Assembly (NCBI RefSeq): GCF_000283155.1
Contig: NW_004454225.1
Coordinates: 5,478,058 to 5,542,057, forward strand
Reading direction: 5' to 3'
From: Ceratotherium simum simum
Lineage: Eukaryota; Chordata; Mammalia; Perissodactyla; Rhinocerotidae
DNA length: 64,000 nt
In this document: in pieces, positions 33,200-44,639 of the stretch
How the letters are laid out: each line of letters opens with the position of its first letter
How positions within the stretch are numbered: the stretch's first letter is position 1
The notes under the pieces: model-generated
What the model was told of the DNA's origin: nothing
Seen by the model: the letters and a program-made list of their open reading frames with translations, nothing else
Database searches by the model: none
Program-made: the position numbers and the translations under genes

Positions 33200-33700
33200 T
33201 GATGAAACCTCAGGGATTCAGTGAACGTGTATTAAGACCTACCCCATACCCAGCCCTGTGCTGGATGAAGAAGAGGACTTGGGCAGGTCCCCCCTGGAAG
33301 GAGCGCCCAGGCTGGTGGGCAAGCAGATGGCCAGCCGACAGTGAGAGCACAGGCTGGGCAGGGCGGGGAGCCCCGAGTGCTGGGGAGCACCCGTCCCCCC
33401 GCTAGGTCGGGTGAAAGAGGGTGCTCATGGAAGGCATCTGGAGGGGGTGGCACCTGGCTGACGGACGAAGGGTCGCTTGAATTGGAGTTGACTCAGGAAG
33501 AAGGGCAGGAAGGGGGTCCCAGGTGGATGGAACAGCATGAGCAAATGTCAGGAGGCTTTAAGCAGCCCAGAGTGGTGCATGGTCATCCGGGGTGGTGAGA
33601 GGGGAGGTCAGGGCACCAGCAGGGCCTGGCCTGGAGGGGGCGCTGTAGCCTCGAGTTCTGGATGCACGTCACATCCGTGGTTACCAGCCTGGCGCCTCTT
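33200..33700 (+). mobile_element. Ancient interspersed repeat, family not assigned
   Basis: Same series as 15010-15560: gggattcagtgaacgtgtat, tggaaggcatctggaggggg and ggtggatggaacagcatgag. Diverged. Confidence 0.45.
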
Positions 33701-33739
33701 GAGGGCCACCGAGGGCCTTTGGTGAATGTCTGTGGGCAT

Positions 33740-34040
33740 GTGTGTTCTGCCACATGACTTTCGGGGAGGTTCCCACAGAATCGTTCTAGCTACAGGCGGC
33801 CTTATTTGGGAGGAAAAACGCAAAAACCTTTTGGCCGTCCCTTTCAGCCTGAAGTCGTCTGTGCTCTGCAGTAGCAATAGAAACAAGCGTTTAGGGATGA
33901 TTAGGACGGAATGTTCCTGTTTTTAAAACATTTCCCAGGAAAAACAAATGTTTGAAAGTTAAACATTTTGGCTATTAGGATGGAACAGAAGAAAAATTGC
34001 ATTTGCCTTTTAAATATGGGCACTGATGTTGAGTTGCGAA
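33740..34040. promoter_or_regulatory. AT-rich unique island, candidate enhancer
   Basis: Sequence from 33780 to 34030 is unique, AT-rich and free of repeat signatures, with AAACA and TTTAAA-type sites. It lies between GC-rich stretches. Function inferred only. Confidence 0.28.
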
Positions 34041-34352
34041 TCCAGAACATCCCACGCAGGACCCGCGTGGCCGAGCGAGGCTGGGTGGGGGGGTCTGCTG
34101 TTCCAGGACGAGTCCGGCCCACACGGGGTGTCTGGACACCCAGCAGGCGGCCTGGACTCCAGGGAGCTGCTGTGTGACCCCAGGCAGGTGACCTGACCTT
34201 GCCATGCCTCTTCTCATCTCCATCTTCCCAGCTAACATCTCTGGACTGCGTAGTAGACACAGCATTTACTCCTCCTAACAGCCTGAAAGGCAATATGATG
34301 GCTGCCATCCAGGTTGTATTATGATGCCTTTAATTTCTGTACTCTGCTGCTG

Positions 34353-34390
34353 TGACATCTTGGGGGCTTGCTGACATCTTGGGGGCTTGC
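34353..34390. repeat. 19-bp exact tandem duplication
   Basis: TGACATCTTGGGGGCTTGC is present twice head to tail at 34353-34371 and 34372-34390 without mismatches. Confidence 0.95.
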
Positions 34391-34889
34391 TGCCCTAGCG
34401 GGGTTAACCAGTTCTGGAGACAGTAAAGGACTCGCTTTTCATATGCAAACCAACCAATCCAGAGCCCCCTCCCGGCCACCTCCTGTGTGGGGCTCTCACA
34501 CTCAGGCCACTGTCTCCCTGCCTTAATCACCCCAGGGCCAGGGAGCAGACGACCAGGGATAGCCCCCATGCCCCAGAGCCCACCCAAATCATTCAAACTG
34601 CCCAATCCTAAGCCTGTTGACCCGGCCTCGCCATCCTTTCCCTTAGAAAAGGGAAAGGTTTCCTTCACAGGTTTTTCTTCACGCCTTCGTCCTCCTGACT
34701 GACCCTGGCTTCCCCGTGTGGCCCTGCGAGCCTCCTCTCTCTAGGGGTCTGTGCGTACAGATTTCCTCCTTGTGACAGTCATTTCTGTGTCTGCGTGTCT
34801 TACCACACCTGATTAAAACAAGTCCCGGTGTATGTACAAGGGAGTTCTTCCCTAGTCTGATCGTTGCTCGAGCCCTGGGAAGAGGGCTG

Positions 34890-35035
34890 CACACTCTTCT
34901 CTCACAGACAAGAGCGCTGAGGCTCGGAGAAGTGAGGGTTTCACTCCAGGCCAGGCAGCCCGGAGCGGGTAGAGATGGGGTTCGGGCTTTCAGGCTCCAG
35001 GGTGCACACCCCTAGTCACCCCACTACACTGCCTG
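34890..35035 (-). mobile_element. MIR SINE fragment
   Basis: Reverse-complement MIR: tctcacagacaagagcgctg, gaggctcggagaagtgag and the terminal accccactacactgcc block. Confidence 0.7.
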
Positions 35036-35429
35036 TCTGTGAGGTGGGGAGAACCACCCCTGCTTCCTAGGGGGGTCTGGAAGCATTGAATGCCAATTGC
35101 TTATCACAGTGCCTGGCACAGGTTGGTGCTCACGGCAGGGCGGCAGAAACCAAATTCCGCGGGCCCAGCCCGTGCACTGTGTTCCCGTAACCCGGCCCTG
35201 GCCATTGGCCCAGGCTCCCGTCTTCAGACCTCTCCCGCCGGGCCAGGCTGACCCCCGTCTCCTTGCATCTCCGGCCGCGTCCTCCGTGCATGCTTGGCCG
35301 TGTGATTCTGTTGCTGGCGTTTGTGCGCCCGAGCTGCTCGAGACCCAATGGTGGCTTGAAGCTGAGTCGCGGAGCTCTCTCCCTTCCAGTGTTATTCTAG
35401 AGCGTGCACCATGCCCAGAAGTCTGCTAA

Positions 35430-36070
35430 CGTGAATCTTGCAGACACCAGCAAGTGTTTAAACACAGAACTGTCAAAGACGTCCTAAAAATGCAATCAGA
35501 GATGCTTATGCCGGCTCTTTATTCCATCCCCCTCTGCTGTGTTCTGCGAGATGGGAATGGGCGGAAGAAGCCGTAAGTGGTATTTTCCTGATTGTCACTG
35601 CATTTAGAGAGCACTAAAACTCCACCGGGCTCGACATGCTGCACCGGGAATGGCATAGATTGTGGAGAAGCTTGCACGTATCTTGTTGAATTTAACAGAT
35701 TATGCAGTTCAGAGGCAGCACTTTATGTTAAATGGGATGGGTAAGTGTTAGCGATAAAGAATTGTAACCTTTTGGAGGCAGATTAATCTTGGAAGCACGA
35801 GTAGCAGGAATTTCCGTTTGGATCCCTCTTTGTGCCGCGAACACCATGAACACTTGCTGCCGTATAGGATCTGTCTGTGGATGCTTGTCTGTTTGGATAT
35901 ATATGGCAAATGAAAAGTTAAAACCATATGGTCATCCTCTAGTGCTCTGCTGATTAATACCTAATGGTCTTTTTACCACCAAGAGATCCACGGCTAGCAA
36001 ATGCCAGGATCTCAGATAATCTGGCTGAGAAGAAAGGAAGCATTTTGGGAAGACAGTCTGAATATTATCA
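35430..36070. promoter_or_regulatory. Large AT-rich island with bicoid-type palindrome, candidate enhancer
   Basis: About 640 bases of unique, AT-rich, repeat-free sequence. It holds AGATTAATCT at 35780-35789, a perfect palindrome of two bicoid-class (OTX/PITX-like) half sites, a second TGATTAAT site at 35950, and a GACGTC core at 35479. It is the longest island in intron 2 without recognisable repeats and the best candidate there for a conserved enhancer. Conservation was not tested. Confidence 0.42.
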
Positions 36071-36329
36071 CACAGGATACACATGCGTAACAATGCCGTC
36101 CAATTCTGACAAGCAGGAGGAGGCAGGCTGGTTTCCATGAGGACTTGGTGCTTCTCGGAGATTCGAGATTAGGAAATCAGCGTCCTGGCCCCCACAGTGA
36201 GGCCTGCCTGGCCCAGGATCTAACCTGTCCCTCAAGTCCCTGTGCCACTTTTCCCAGATGTCTTCATATCTTTCCAGTCCCAAGTCATAGGGTGTGTCCC
36301 CCCAGAGGCTGACGTGGCTGCTGTTCAGC

Positions 36330-36560
36330 ACTCCCATGCGGGAGGCCAGGGTTCGAGTGCCGGTTCTCTGCTGTCTCGCTGTGTGACCTCAGGCAAGTCC
36401 CTTTCCCTCTCTGAGCTCCAGTTTCCTCCTCTGTCCAGTGAGTGGTGTGGATTGGAAGCTCTTGCTGTCGCTTCTGGTACTGACCTCATGGCTGAGTCTT
36501 GTTCATCAGTGTGTCCCCGGTGTCTGGAACACAGCTTGGGCTCAATCAGGGCTTGTGGCT
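36330..36560 (+). mobile_element. MIR SINE, nearly complete
   Basis: Forward MIR: cagggttcgagtgccggttc, cgctgtgtgacctcaggcaag, ctctgagctccagtttcctc and gtctggaacacagcttgggctc. Confidence 0.88.
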
Positions 36561-37465
36561 AGCTGGCCAGGGCGAGGGGTTTGCAGCAGGGCCCAGCTTC
36601 AGGGAAGAAAGCGCGTTTCCAGCTTGACGGGCTTTGGGGATGGGCCGACTGGATTCTTCGCTTCTGTTGGGCTGATGAGGGGAGGCGGGTAAGAAAAGGC
36701 ATTTGGATCCCCTCTCTGAGCCTCACCAATCCGGCACAGCCACCCGGACGCCGGCCTGGACAACACCCCTCTCCCGGGGTTCAGAAATTCCGGCACCTTG
36801 TCAGGGCAGGTGCTGCGGTCTGGGCACTGGGGAGGCCCCCCCCTGCGCGTCAGCCCTCTGCTCTGCTGCCGGGAAGGACGGCAGCAAGAAGAGGCAAAGG
36901 GGACAATGTGAATTCCTTCTGTGCAGCTTTGGGCAGAAGAGCTTGTATTCATCATAATTTTTTACCCACAAAGCGCCTGCAAATCAATCAGTCATTGAGT
37001 TTCTGAAACATCCGCCTCATTCACTGCCTGGATGCAGGAGGGGAAGATGGAGCTAAGCAAGAACGCCCGTGATGACTGGTCATTGGGCATCTTATCCAGG
37101 CAGGCTGGTAAGCGCTGCAGGATGATGTGAGCACGTGAAGGCTAATGCAGCCGCAGGCTGTAACAACAGAGGTAGCAGCCCCAGAACAGAGGAGGGGACT
37201 TCTCCGCCCTACTCTGTGATAGTCAAGCCATACCAGAGCCTTAGTTCTGGCTCCCCCACTCCCACCTGCAAGAGAGCAGTCCCATCGGAGAAGATTCAGA
37301 GATAGACAGTAAGGATTATGGGTGAGGGAGGTGGGTCTGAAAAACATGTCCTGCCAGGACAGTTGGAGGAAAAGTTTGGAGGGAAGAGTGGGCTCCAGGG
37401 AGACAGAGCTCAGTTGGTATAAAGGAGACAGAGCTATCTCAGGATAGATTGATTGATTGATAAAT

Positions 37466-38218
37466 GCATTCATCTATCTCTCTCCATCCATTCATCCATC
37501 CATACTCCATCCATCCCTCCCTCCTCTATCGATTTATCCATCTATACTCTATCCATCCATCTATCATCTATCCGTCTCTCTCCATCCATCCATCCATCCC
37601 TCCCTCCCTCCCTCCCTCCATCCCTCCCTTCATCCCTCCATCCATCCATCCATCCATCCATTGTCCATCCTTCCATCATCCATCTGTCCATTCCTCCTCC
37701 ATCCATTCCTCCTCCATCCATTTATCCATCTATACTCTATCCATCCATCCTCTATCCATCTCTCTCCATCCATCCATCCCTCCATCCCTCCATCCATCCA
37801 TCCATCCATCCATCCATCCATCCTCCCATCCTCCATCCCTCCATCCTCTATCCCTCCATCCATCCATCCCTCCATCCATCCCTCCATCCATCCCTCCATC
37901 CCTCCATCCATCCCTCCATCCCTCCATCCATCCCTCCATCCATCCCTCCATCCATTGTCCATCCATACATCATCCATCCATCCATTCCTCCTCCATCCAT
38001 TTATCCATCTATACTCTATCTATCATCTATCCATCTCTCTCCATCCATCTATCCATCCATCTATCCATCCATCCATCCTCCATCCACCCATCCATCCATC
38101 ATCTATCCCTCTCTGCCCATCCATCCATCCATCCATTCCTCCATCCATCCATCCATCCATCCATCCATCCATCCATCTCTGCCCATCCATCCATCCATCC
38201 GTCCATCCATCCACCCAC
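37466..38218. repeat. (TCCA)n tetranucleotide array, about 750 bp
   Basis: Long imperfect TCCA/TCCC/TCTA array. Because 4 is not a multiple of 3 and the units lack stops in most frames, all three + frames and several - frames stay open, giving apparent proteins of 254 to 270 residues; these are artefacts. A GATT run at 37448-37460 precedes it. Confidence 0.97.
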
Positions 38219-38224
38219 TGAGAG

Positions 38225-38420
38225 GCAGTGGTAGCATGATGGTTTGGAGTGTCGGTTCAGGATGAGTTTGATGAGGCCAAGCCACAAAGACTATCAGATC
38301 TCCGTGGCCCTCTGTGGTTGTTGATTACTTAGATTTGTGTAAGCTTAGGCAACCTCTCTGAGCCTCAGTTTTCCTAGATATAAAATGGGGATAGTAATAC
38401 TTAGGTGTCTGTGAAGGTTA
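38225..38420 (+). mobile_element. MIR SINE fragment
   Basis: Forward MIR: gcagtggtagcatgatggtt, gtgtaagcttaggcaacctc, tgagcctcagttttccta and ataaaatggggatagtaat. It begins at the end of the TCCA array. Confidence 0.8.
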
Positions 38421-39774
38421 CACACAGCTGGTGAGTTGCTAAATCCAAGTGACCATCCAGGCAGATGTGTTCGTGGCTGGACCTCCAGCTCAGAAGTGCA
38501 CAGTGCTGGATGGTTTCTGTGTTCCCAAATGGACGAGCCCCCTGCTTCCAAGCCATGTGGCAACCACCTTTTGGGGAGACCAGACAATATTTGAGGGTCT
38601 CATGCCAGCACATCATGGCTCTTGCCCCCACCTGGGTTTACGTTCGAGAGCTGGTCCTCATCCCTCCTCTACCCTTCCTTGGGGGGGAAGAAGTGACCCT
38701 CCTCTGATCCAAGGTTGGAGGAACAGGGGAGAGCTGACAGCTTCCTGCTCGCTCCCCAGTCCCCAGTAGTCAGGAGCTGCAGAAATAAATGAAACTGTGC
38801 AGTTGGAGTAATTTGCTAATTTGCTTAAGTAACACCCCTAGTCAGAGACGTGACATAAATACATCAGTGCGGCTCTGGCTGCCCCAGCCAGGATGGTGCT
38901 CGGCATGGGATGGACAGGTGACGGGGAGTGGAAACGTGGAGTCAGCTTGAAGGCAGTCAGCAGCGGCCACCCCTCCCTCCCCCACCACAGTGTGGCCAGG
39001 GGCTCGGTGAGGGGTCCCAGCCGGCTCTGCTGTGGTGGCCTTGAAGGAGTCTGAGCCTCTGGTCCAGAGGTGGGGGTCAGCTGGGCCAATGTCCAGTGTC
39101 GCCTCCCCGCTCACCTGCTGAGGTTCCTGACCTCGGAGCCTCATTTTGCTTAGCTGCAAGGCGGAGATAACAAGCCTCCCTCGGAAGGTTCCGTGGGGAT
39201 GGAGTGGCTGGCCCGCCGATGGGGTCCAGGAAATGGCATCTTCCCTCTCTGGCCTCCACGACCCTTCGTCAGCTGCGCAGGCCTCTCGCCTCCCCACCGG
39301 CAGCCTGAGCATCTCCGTAGAGGGTGCTCTGCACCATGTCACTGTGTCACCGTGTGGTGCTGTCGGGGGCTTCATTTGCCAGACTTTTGCTGGGACCTGC
39401 TGGGGTCGGACGGTCCTGGAGCAGTCCTGCAGGGGAACAAGCAGGCTGCTCAGCACCTGGGCCAGGCCCAGCCGGGTGGGCTGTGATGAAAAATAGGAGG
39501 GTGGGCTGGAGGGGAGGCGGAAGGGGCATGGAGAGCTGGTCCTCACCGCCTGATTGACAGCACTGCGGGGCAGGAGACAAGTCTGCTCCCTTCATGTCTC
39601 CAGACACTGTGGCACGGGCCAGAAACCCCAACGCCTGCCAAGAGTGAGCAGTACCTTAGAACGAGTGAAAGTGGCTGTGTGTGACTAATAGGGACAGACG
39701 GGGACTGGGGCAAACTGACATCTTCATCCTCTCTACGGCAGGCACAGATACGCAGCACTTCTTGAGGGGCCAGG

Positions 39775-39900
39775 ATTGCGGGATTTTAAAATTGATTGCT
39801 TTATTTTTAGAAAACAGAAAAGAAATGACATTTTATTGCGAATTTCTCAACTTTTAATGTTGGCAACAAATTCAAAGTTAAAAAAAAAAAATTATGCCAA
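39775..39900. other. Short AT-rich patch
   Basis: About 120 bases of AT-rich DNA including an A12 run near 39879, without a recognised repeat. No gene. Confidence 0.35.
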
Positions 39901-39984
39901 ACAAAATATGTCTGTGGGCAGGTCTGGCCTGCAGGCTTCTCGTTTGCAACTCTGGTCCAGGGAAGCTGACATTTTTTGAACATC

Positions 39985-40155
39985 AGAAGTCTTTGTGTAT
40001 TTCTGTCATTAGCTCCTGTAACCCTGGAACGGTCTTGCAAGGTAGGCAATATTCTTACCGTTTTACGGGTGAGGAAACTGAGGCACAGGGAGGTTGTCAC
40101 ACACCTGGTTGTCACACAGCTGGTTGGTGGCAGGGTCAGTGCCCAGAGCCCACAC
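39985..40155 (-). mobile_element. MIR SINE fragment
   Basis: Reverse-complement MIR: ttaccgttttacgggtgagg, aaactgaggcacagggagg and tgtcacacagctggttgg. Confidence 0.8.
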
Positions 40156-40894
40156 TGTCGTCATCTCACAGCCTCCCAGAGTTGATGAACAGCAGAGAAG
40201 AGAGAACACTGTTTCCTCAAACCTAAAGAAGACTGGGGTGGCTGGCAAGACGGTGAGGAGCAGGTTACGGTTTTCTGCCTGTTTTGCAGAAAACTTCCCT
40301 CTCGCTGCCAGGCTGCCCACTCCTTTGTGGCCGGGCTGGGGATCAGGTAGTTATCCAGCAGCGCTTTGCCGCAGCTATGGAGGACATGGCCAGACAGAAC
40401 GTGCAGGTCCCAGTTGTGGGGCGGGAGGGGCGGGGAGGAGAAGAGTTTCTAACTGGGTTCTGGACTCTTCTGTTTCATTGCAGTTAGACTATGATTATAG
40501 TTGCATTACAGGACATGGAACTTTATCCTATGGCACGGCCACAGAACTTGCCCTGCCCTTCCTGCCGCGTATACAGGGCCAGGAAACACGCTTCGTCCTA
40601 GGACGCTTGTCGGGGGCCGGGTCTGGTCGCACGTCTGTCGCATCAGATCTGATATTGTGGGCATCAGTTCTCAGTAGGGCAAACGGTCCTCAGAATCTGC
40701 AGCAGAGGCATTTCTGGAATTGGGTTCCTGACGGAACGCTCACACAACAGGGGAGAGAGTTTCACGTTGTGGTCAAGGGTGGGAAGGCTCTTCTGTTCCT
40801 GGACTGTGTCACTCTGGGGACAGTCATGGAAAGGGCTCGGTGGAGCCTGGGGGCCAAGAAGGTCCTTTGCCTGCAGGAAGGGGCAGTCCCCAGG

Positions 40895-41010
40895 CACACC
40901 CCTCTTGATCAGAGGGGAAACAGACTCAGAGAGGTTCAATGGCTTGCTCCGATGAGAGGTGACAGAGCTGGAGTTGGAACCCAGGTCAGCTGGCACTTTG
41001 ACCCGCGTGT
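40895..41010 (-). mobile_element. MIR SINE fragment
   Basis: Reverse-complement MIR: gaggggaaacagactcagag, aggttcaatggcttgctcc and acagagctggagttggaacc. Confidence 0.7.
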
Positions 41011-41289
41011 GCTCTTGTGGGGGTCACAGTCACCCAGGCACGGAGAAGATGCGCTGTGAGGTGCGGATGTCTGTTGGGTCAGGCGGCCTCTTGCCCTTCC
41101 CGCTCCCCGTACCCAGAAGCTGGGAGTCGAGGACCCTGGGAGGATTTCCTTCATGTCACCCGGGGCCCCAGGATGGGAGGCCAGAGCCAGAAGCATGGCT
41201 GAGGCTCACGGTGCATGAGACCGGGCTCTGCGTCCTGGCGTTGTCGAGGGCACTTTCCCAGGCGCCCTCCGAGCAGGTGGAGAGTGCTG

Positions 41290-41450
41290 GGGTCACCAGG
41301 ACGGGCTCAGGATCCAGCTCTGCCACCTCCCGGCCAGGTGTCCTCCAGCACGTCACACCCCAGCTTCCTGGGCCGCAGTTTCCACGTCTGCACCATGGAG
41401 CTGATGAGAGCTGGCTGAGTGCCTGGCGCATAGTAGGGCTTGTATGTGCA
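41290..41450 (+). mobile_element. MIR SINE fragment
   Basis: Forward, diverged: ggatccagctctgccacctc, gggccgcagtttccacgtc and gtgcctggcgcatagtaggg. Confidence 0.65.
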
Positions 41451-42764
41451 CACTCTAGGAACCTTCCGGGATCGTGCTAACTAGTTGATGCTGATGAATC
41501 CAGGACAAGAGAAGTGACCTTCTTGCTGAAAGACACACGTGGTAAAGTTTGGTGTCTCTTGTCCTGGCTCCTTCAAAAACCCGAGTTCAGGCCATTTACA
41601 AGTTCCGTTCAGGGGCCATGGTTACTTCTCTGTGAAATAGCTGTGGAATGTCACCGTTCTCCTGCCCGGACATCTGGTCTCCCCAAGGCCTCTGTGCTGG
41701 GCTGGCGCCTTCACACGCCCCTGGGTGCTTGCCTAATCCACCAGGACGCTCCCCACCTGGAGGGGCTGGGAGAAAGGCTTGGGCCTCCAGGTTCACTTCA
41801 GTATTTCATTTTTTATCCGAATCAGGGCCCACAGGTACCATCATGGCTCTTTCTCCAGGCCCGGGGAGCCTGGCAGCTGAGGCTGGTGGGAGGTGGGGGG
41901 TCAGGGGTCCGAGCCTGGGGTCAGGCTGGTTCCCAGGGCTGGTCGCGGATAGGAGCAGGTGGTGGTTACGGAGGCCGAGGGGCTGTGGTAGCCTTGGGCA
42001 GCTGTCCTGGATCCCAGCCCGTGGCCAGGTCACCTGGGCGGCGGTGCACACCCCTGCTTAGGGCCTCTGCAAGGTGGGGCCCCGGAGAAAGAAGGGGAGG
42101 AGGTGCGGCATGCAAGAACTGTGCGGGACTTGGCACAGAGCAAAGCTAGAATGACGCTAGTGTTAATCCAGTGTGGTCTGCATAGACGGGTCTGTTTTAA
42201 TCCCACATGGACTTTGCTTTGACTTTGAATTCCATGGCAGTGGCGAGGGCACTGTAATTTTTCCCGAGCGCAGGGTCTCCAGAGGTTTCACCTGGGCTCT
42301 GCAGTGAACTTGCAATTCCTGATGGAATGTGGAGGCTAATGAGTCAGACCCCCGGGTAGTGGGGGGCTGGAACAGTGGGGCTGGGAAGGGCCAGGGCTGG
42401 GGGTCCCGGGCAGGGTCTCCTTCTAGAGGAAAACTGGGCCAGATGGAAGAAAGAAGGCAGGGAAGTCCTGAGGGTGAGGCCAGCATGCTGCAGCTCCGAG
42501 GCTGGAACCTGTCCAGCCCCTCCCGCTGGTCTCAGGGGCTGGCGGCCTGTCACCCAGCAGAGGCCCAGGCAGGCGGCCCCAGGGACGGTGACAGGACTGC
42601 TGTGCCTCTGATCCGAGGGGGATCACCGGTTGGGGGCGGGCGGCAGGGCAGCTATGCCAGGGTTGCGGGGGCGCTCGCCTGCACCCCTCCCCCAGGGGCA
42701 CTGCGGCTGCCGGAAGGCGACGGCGGAGCGCTGTGTGTCTGTCTGTATCCCCCCGACCCCACAG

Positions 42765-42990
42765 GCAGCCTGCCCTACGAGTACAAGATCGTGATCGCCG
42801 GCAACCACGAGCTGACCTTCGACCAGGAGTTCATGGCCGACCTCATCAAGCAGGACTTTTACTACTTCCCGTCCGTGTCGAAGCTGAAGCCCGAGAACTA
42901 CGAGAACGTGCAGTCCCTGCTGACCAACTGCATCTACCTGCAGGACTCGGAGGTCACCGTGCGCGGCTTCCGCATCTACGGCTCCCCGTG
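42765..42990 (+). CDS. MPPED1: MPPED1 coding exon C (residues 136-211), GNHE motif
   Basis: Exon of 226 bases. GC completes Gly136 and the exon ends with TG of Trp211. The acceptor has a pyrimidine-rich tract ending ACAG at 42764; the donor is GTGAGT at 42991. It encodes the central metallophosphoesterase segment: IVIAGNHELTFD with Asn149 and His150 (the family metal-binding and catalytic GNHE motif), then FMADLIKQDFYYFPSVSKL and the NVQSLLTNCIYLQD block shared with MPPED2. No breaks are present. Nearly all third positions are C or G. The reading frame is also open upstream into the intron, but that part has no homology and precedes the splice acceptor. Confidence 0.97.
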
Positions 42991-43084
42991 GTGAGTGCGA
43001 CGCCCGTCCTGACTTCCAGAGCGAGGCTGTGCTGGGGGCAGAGGAGCTGAGGCCGAGTGCGCCAGGGAAGTGGGCCGGGAGGAG

Positions 43085-43190
43085 CAGCAGGGAGCTCCGG
43101 ACCAGGCCCGAATCTCAGCTCTCCCTTCACCCGCTGTGTGACCCGAGGCAGGTCGCTGCCACTCTCTGAGCCTTGGTTTCTCCTTATCTA
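43085..43190 (+). mobile_element. MIR SINE fragment
   Basis: Forward MIR middle: cgctgtgtgacccgaggcag, gccactctctgagccttgg and tttctccttatctaac. Confidence 0.75.
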
Positions 43191-43194
43191 ACTG

Positions 43195-43410
43195 ACAAAT
43201 AATTATATCAGCTGTGTCTTCTGTGCTACACTGTCACATGTGGCAGGTACTATTATTGTCCCCATTTTCCAGGTGAGGAAAATGAGGCACAGAGAGGGTG
43301 AGGACCTTGCTGAGGGTCACACAGCTAGGAAGGGGCAGAGCTGGGATTAAACCCAGGCAGTTTGGTTCCAGAGCCCCTGCTGTCAGCCGTCATTCTGTAG
43401 TGCTGGGAGT
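43195..43410 (-). mobile_element. MIR SINE, nearly complete
   Basis: Reverse-complement MIR: aggtactattattgtcccc, attttccaggtgaggaaaatg, gagggtcacacagctagg and ggcagagctgggattaaacc. It lies tail to tail with the preceding forward MIR. Confidence 0.88.
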
Positions 43411-43696
43411 CTCCCTATTGCCTGTCCCCTGACACAGAAAAGATGCAGAAGTCAGGGGTGGTGATGGATCAGCTGGGTGAGGAAAGGCAGTCGGAATTTT
43501 CATGGAAGGTCAAAGGCCTGGTTTACTGTGTTGGGGACTACATTTGTTTAAATAACAGGTACACATTGAACCCTTATTCTCTGTTGGGGACACAAAGCGA
43601 TCAGGCCTCATCCCTGAGCTCACCTGGCTGGGTGGGAATCAAGGTGAGAATGGGTCTGGACTGTTCTGTGATCATCAGTGTGACCGCAGGAGCCCT

Positions 43697-43910
43697 GGTG
43701 ATGATGGTGGTGGTGATGATAGTGATGATGGTCGTGATGGTGGTGATGGTGATGATGGTGGTGGTGATGGTGATGATGGTGATGATGATGGTGATGATGG
43801 TGATGGTGATGATGATGGTGATGGTGATGGTGGTGATGGTGATGATGGTGGTGATGGTGATGATGGTGGTGGTGATGGTGATGATGATGGTGATGGTGAT
43901 GGTGGTGATG
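43697..43910. repeat. (GAT/GGT)n trinucleotide-type array, left part
   Basis: Imperfect GAT, GGT and GATGGT units run to the edge of an assembly gap. Open in several frames, giving false poly-Met/Val, poly-His and poly-Ile/Thr translations. Confidence 0.97.
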
Positions 43911-44490
43911 NNNNNNNNNNNNNNNNNNNNNNNNNNNNNNNNNNNNNNNNNNNNNNNNNNNNNNNNNNNNNNNNNNNNNNNNNNNNNNNNNNNNNNNNNN
44001 NNNNNNNNNNNNNNNNNNNNNNNNNNNNNNNNNNNNNNNNNNNNNNNNNNNNNNNNNNNNNNNNNNNNNNNNNNNNNNNNNNNNNNNNNNNNNNNNNNNN
44101 NNNNNNNNNNNNNNNNNNNNNNNNNNNNNNNNNNNNNNNNNNNNNNNNNNNNNNNNNNNNNNNNNNNNNNNNNNNNNNNNNNNNNNNNNNNNNNNNNNNN
44201 NNNNNNNNNNNNNNNNNNNNNNNNNNNNNNNNNNNNNNNNNNNNNNNNNNNNNNNNNNNNNNNNNNNNNNNNNNNNNNNNNNNNNNNNNNNNNNNNNNNN
44301 NNNNNNNNNNNNNNNNNNNNNNNNNNNNNNNNNNNNNNNNNNNNNNNNNNNNNNNNNNNNNNNNNNNNNNNNNNNNNNNNNNNNNNNNNNNNNNNNNNNN
44401 NNNNNNNNNNNNNNNNNNNNNNNNNNNNNNNNNNNNNNNNNNNNNNNNNNNNNNNNNNNNNNNNNNNNNNNNNNNNNNNNNNNNNNNNNN
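43911..44490. other. Assembly gap, 580 N
   Basis: A run of 580 undetermined bases inside the GAT/GGT array. Both edges are the same repeat, so the gap almost certainly contains more array; its real length is unknown. Confidence 0.99.
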
Positions 44491-44606
44491 TGATGGTGGT
44501 GATGATGGTGGTGATGATGGTGATGGTCATGGTCATGGTGATGATAATGATGGTGGTTATGATAGTGATGATGATGCTGATGGTGATAATGGTGATAGTG
44601 ATGATT
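44491..44606. repeat. (GAT/GGT)n trinucleotide-type array, right part
   Basis: Continuation of the array beyond the gap, becoming more degenerate towards 44606 (gataatgatgg, gatagtgatgatg). Confidence 0.97.
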
Positions 44607-44639
44607 AAAATGGTAGCAGAAAATCATTTCTGAGCAGTT

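Larger units (their letters stand above)
12158..42764 (+). other. MPPED1: MPPED1 intron 2 (30.6 kb)
   Basis: Bounded by GTAGGT and a ccccgaccccacag acceptor; it follows the first base of codon 136. It holds most of the mobile DNA of the window. Stretches not listed separately (12470-14400, 17180-18580, 19200-20020, 34400-34890, 36570-37460, 38430-39770, 41460-42760) are largely GC-rich unique sequence. They contain chance ORFs up to 321 codons on the + strand and 264 on the - strand, none protein-like. A small AT-rich patch lies at 13055-13140. Confidence 0.85.

Noticed and set aside
37466..38218. Regular array considered as a CRISPR-like structure
   Set aside because: Units are four bases and there are no unique spacers; the genome is mammalian.
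37453..38265. Three overlapping + strand ORFs of 254-270 codons and several - strand ones
   Set aside because: They are translations of the TCCA repeat, with Ser/His/Pro/Ile periodicity; no start context, splice sites or homology.
40094..41059. 321-codon + strand ORF
   Set aside because: It crosses two MIR remnants and GC-rich intron DNA; no recognisable domain and no splice signals for an exon.
42329..42764. In-frame extension upstream of MPPED1 exon C
   Set aside because: No homology to the family and it precedes a good splice acceptor at 42764.
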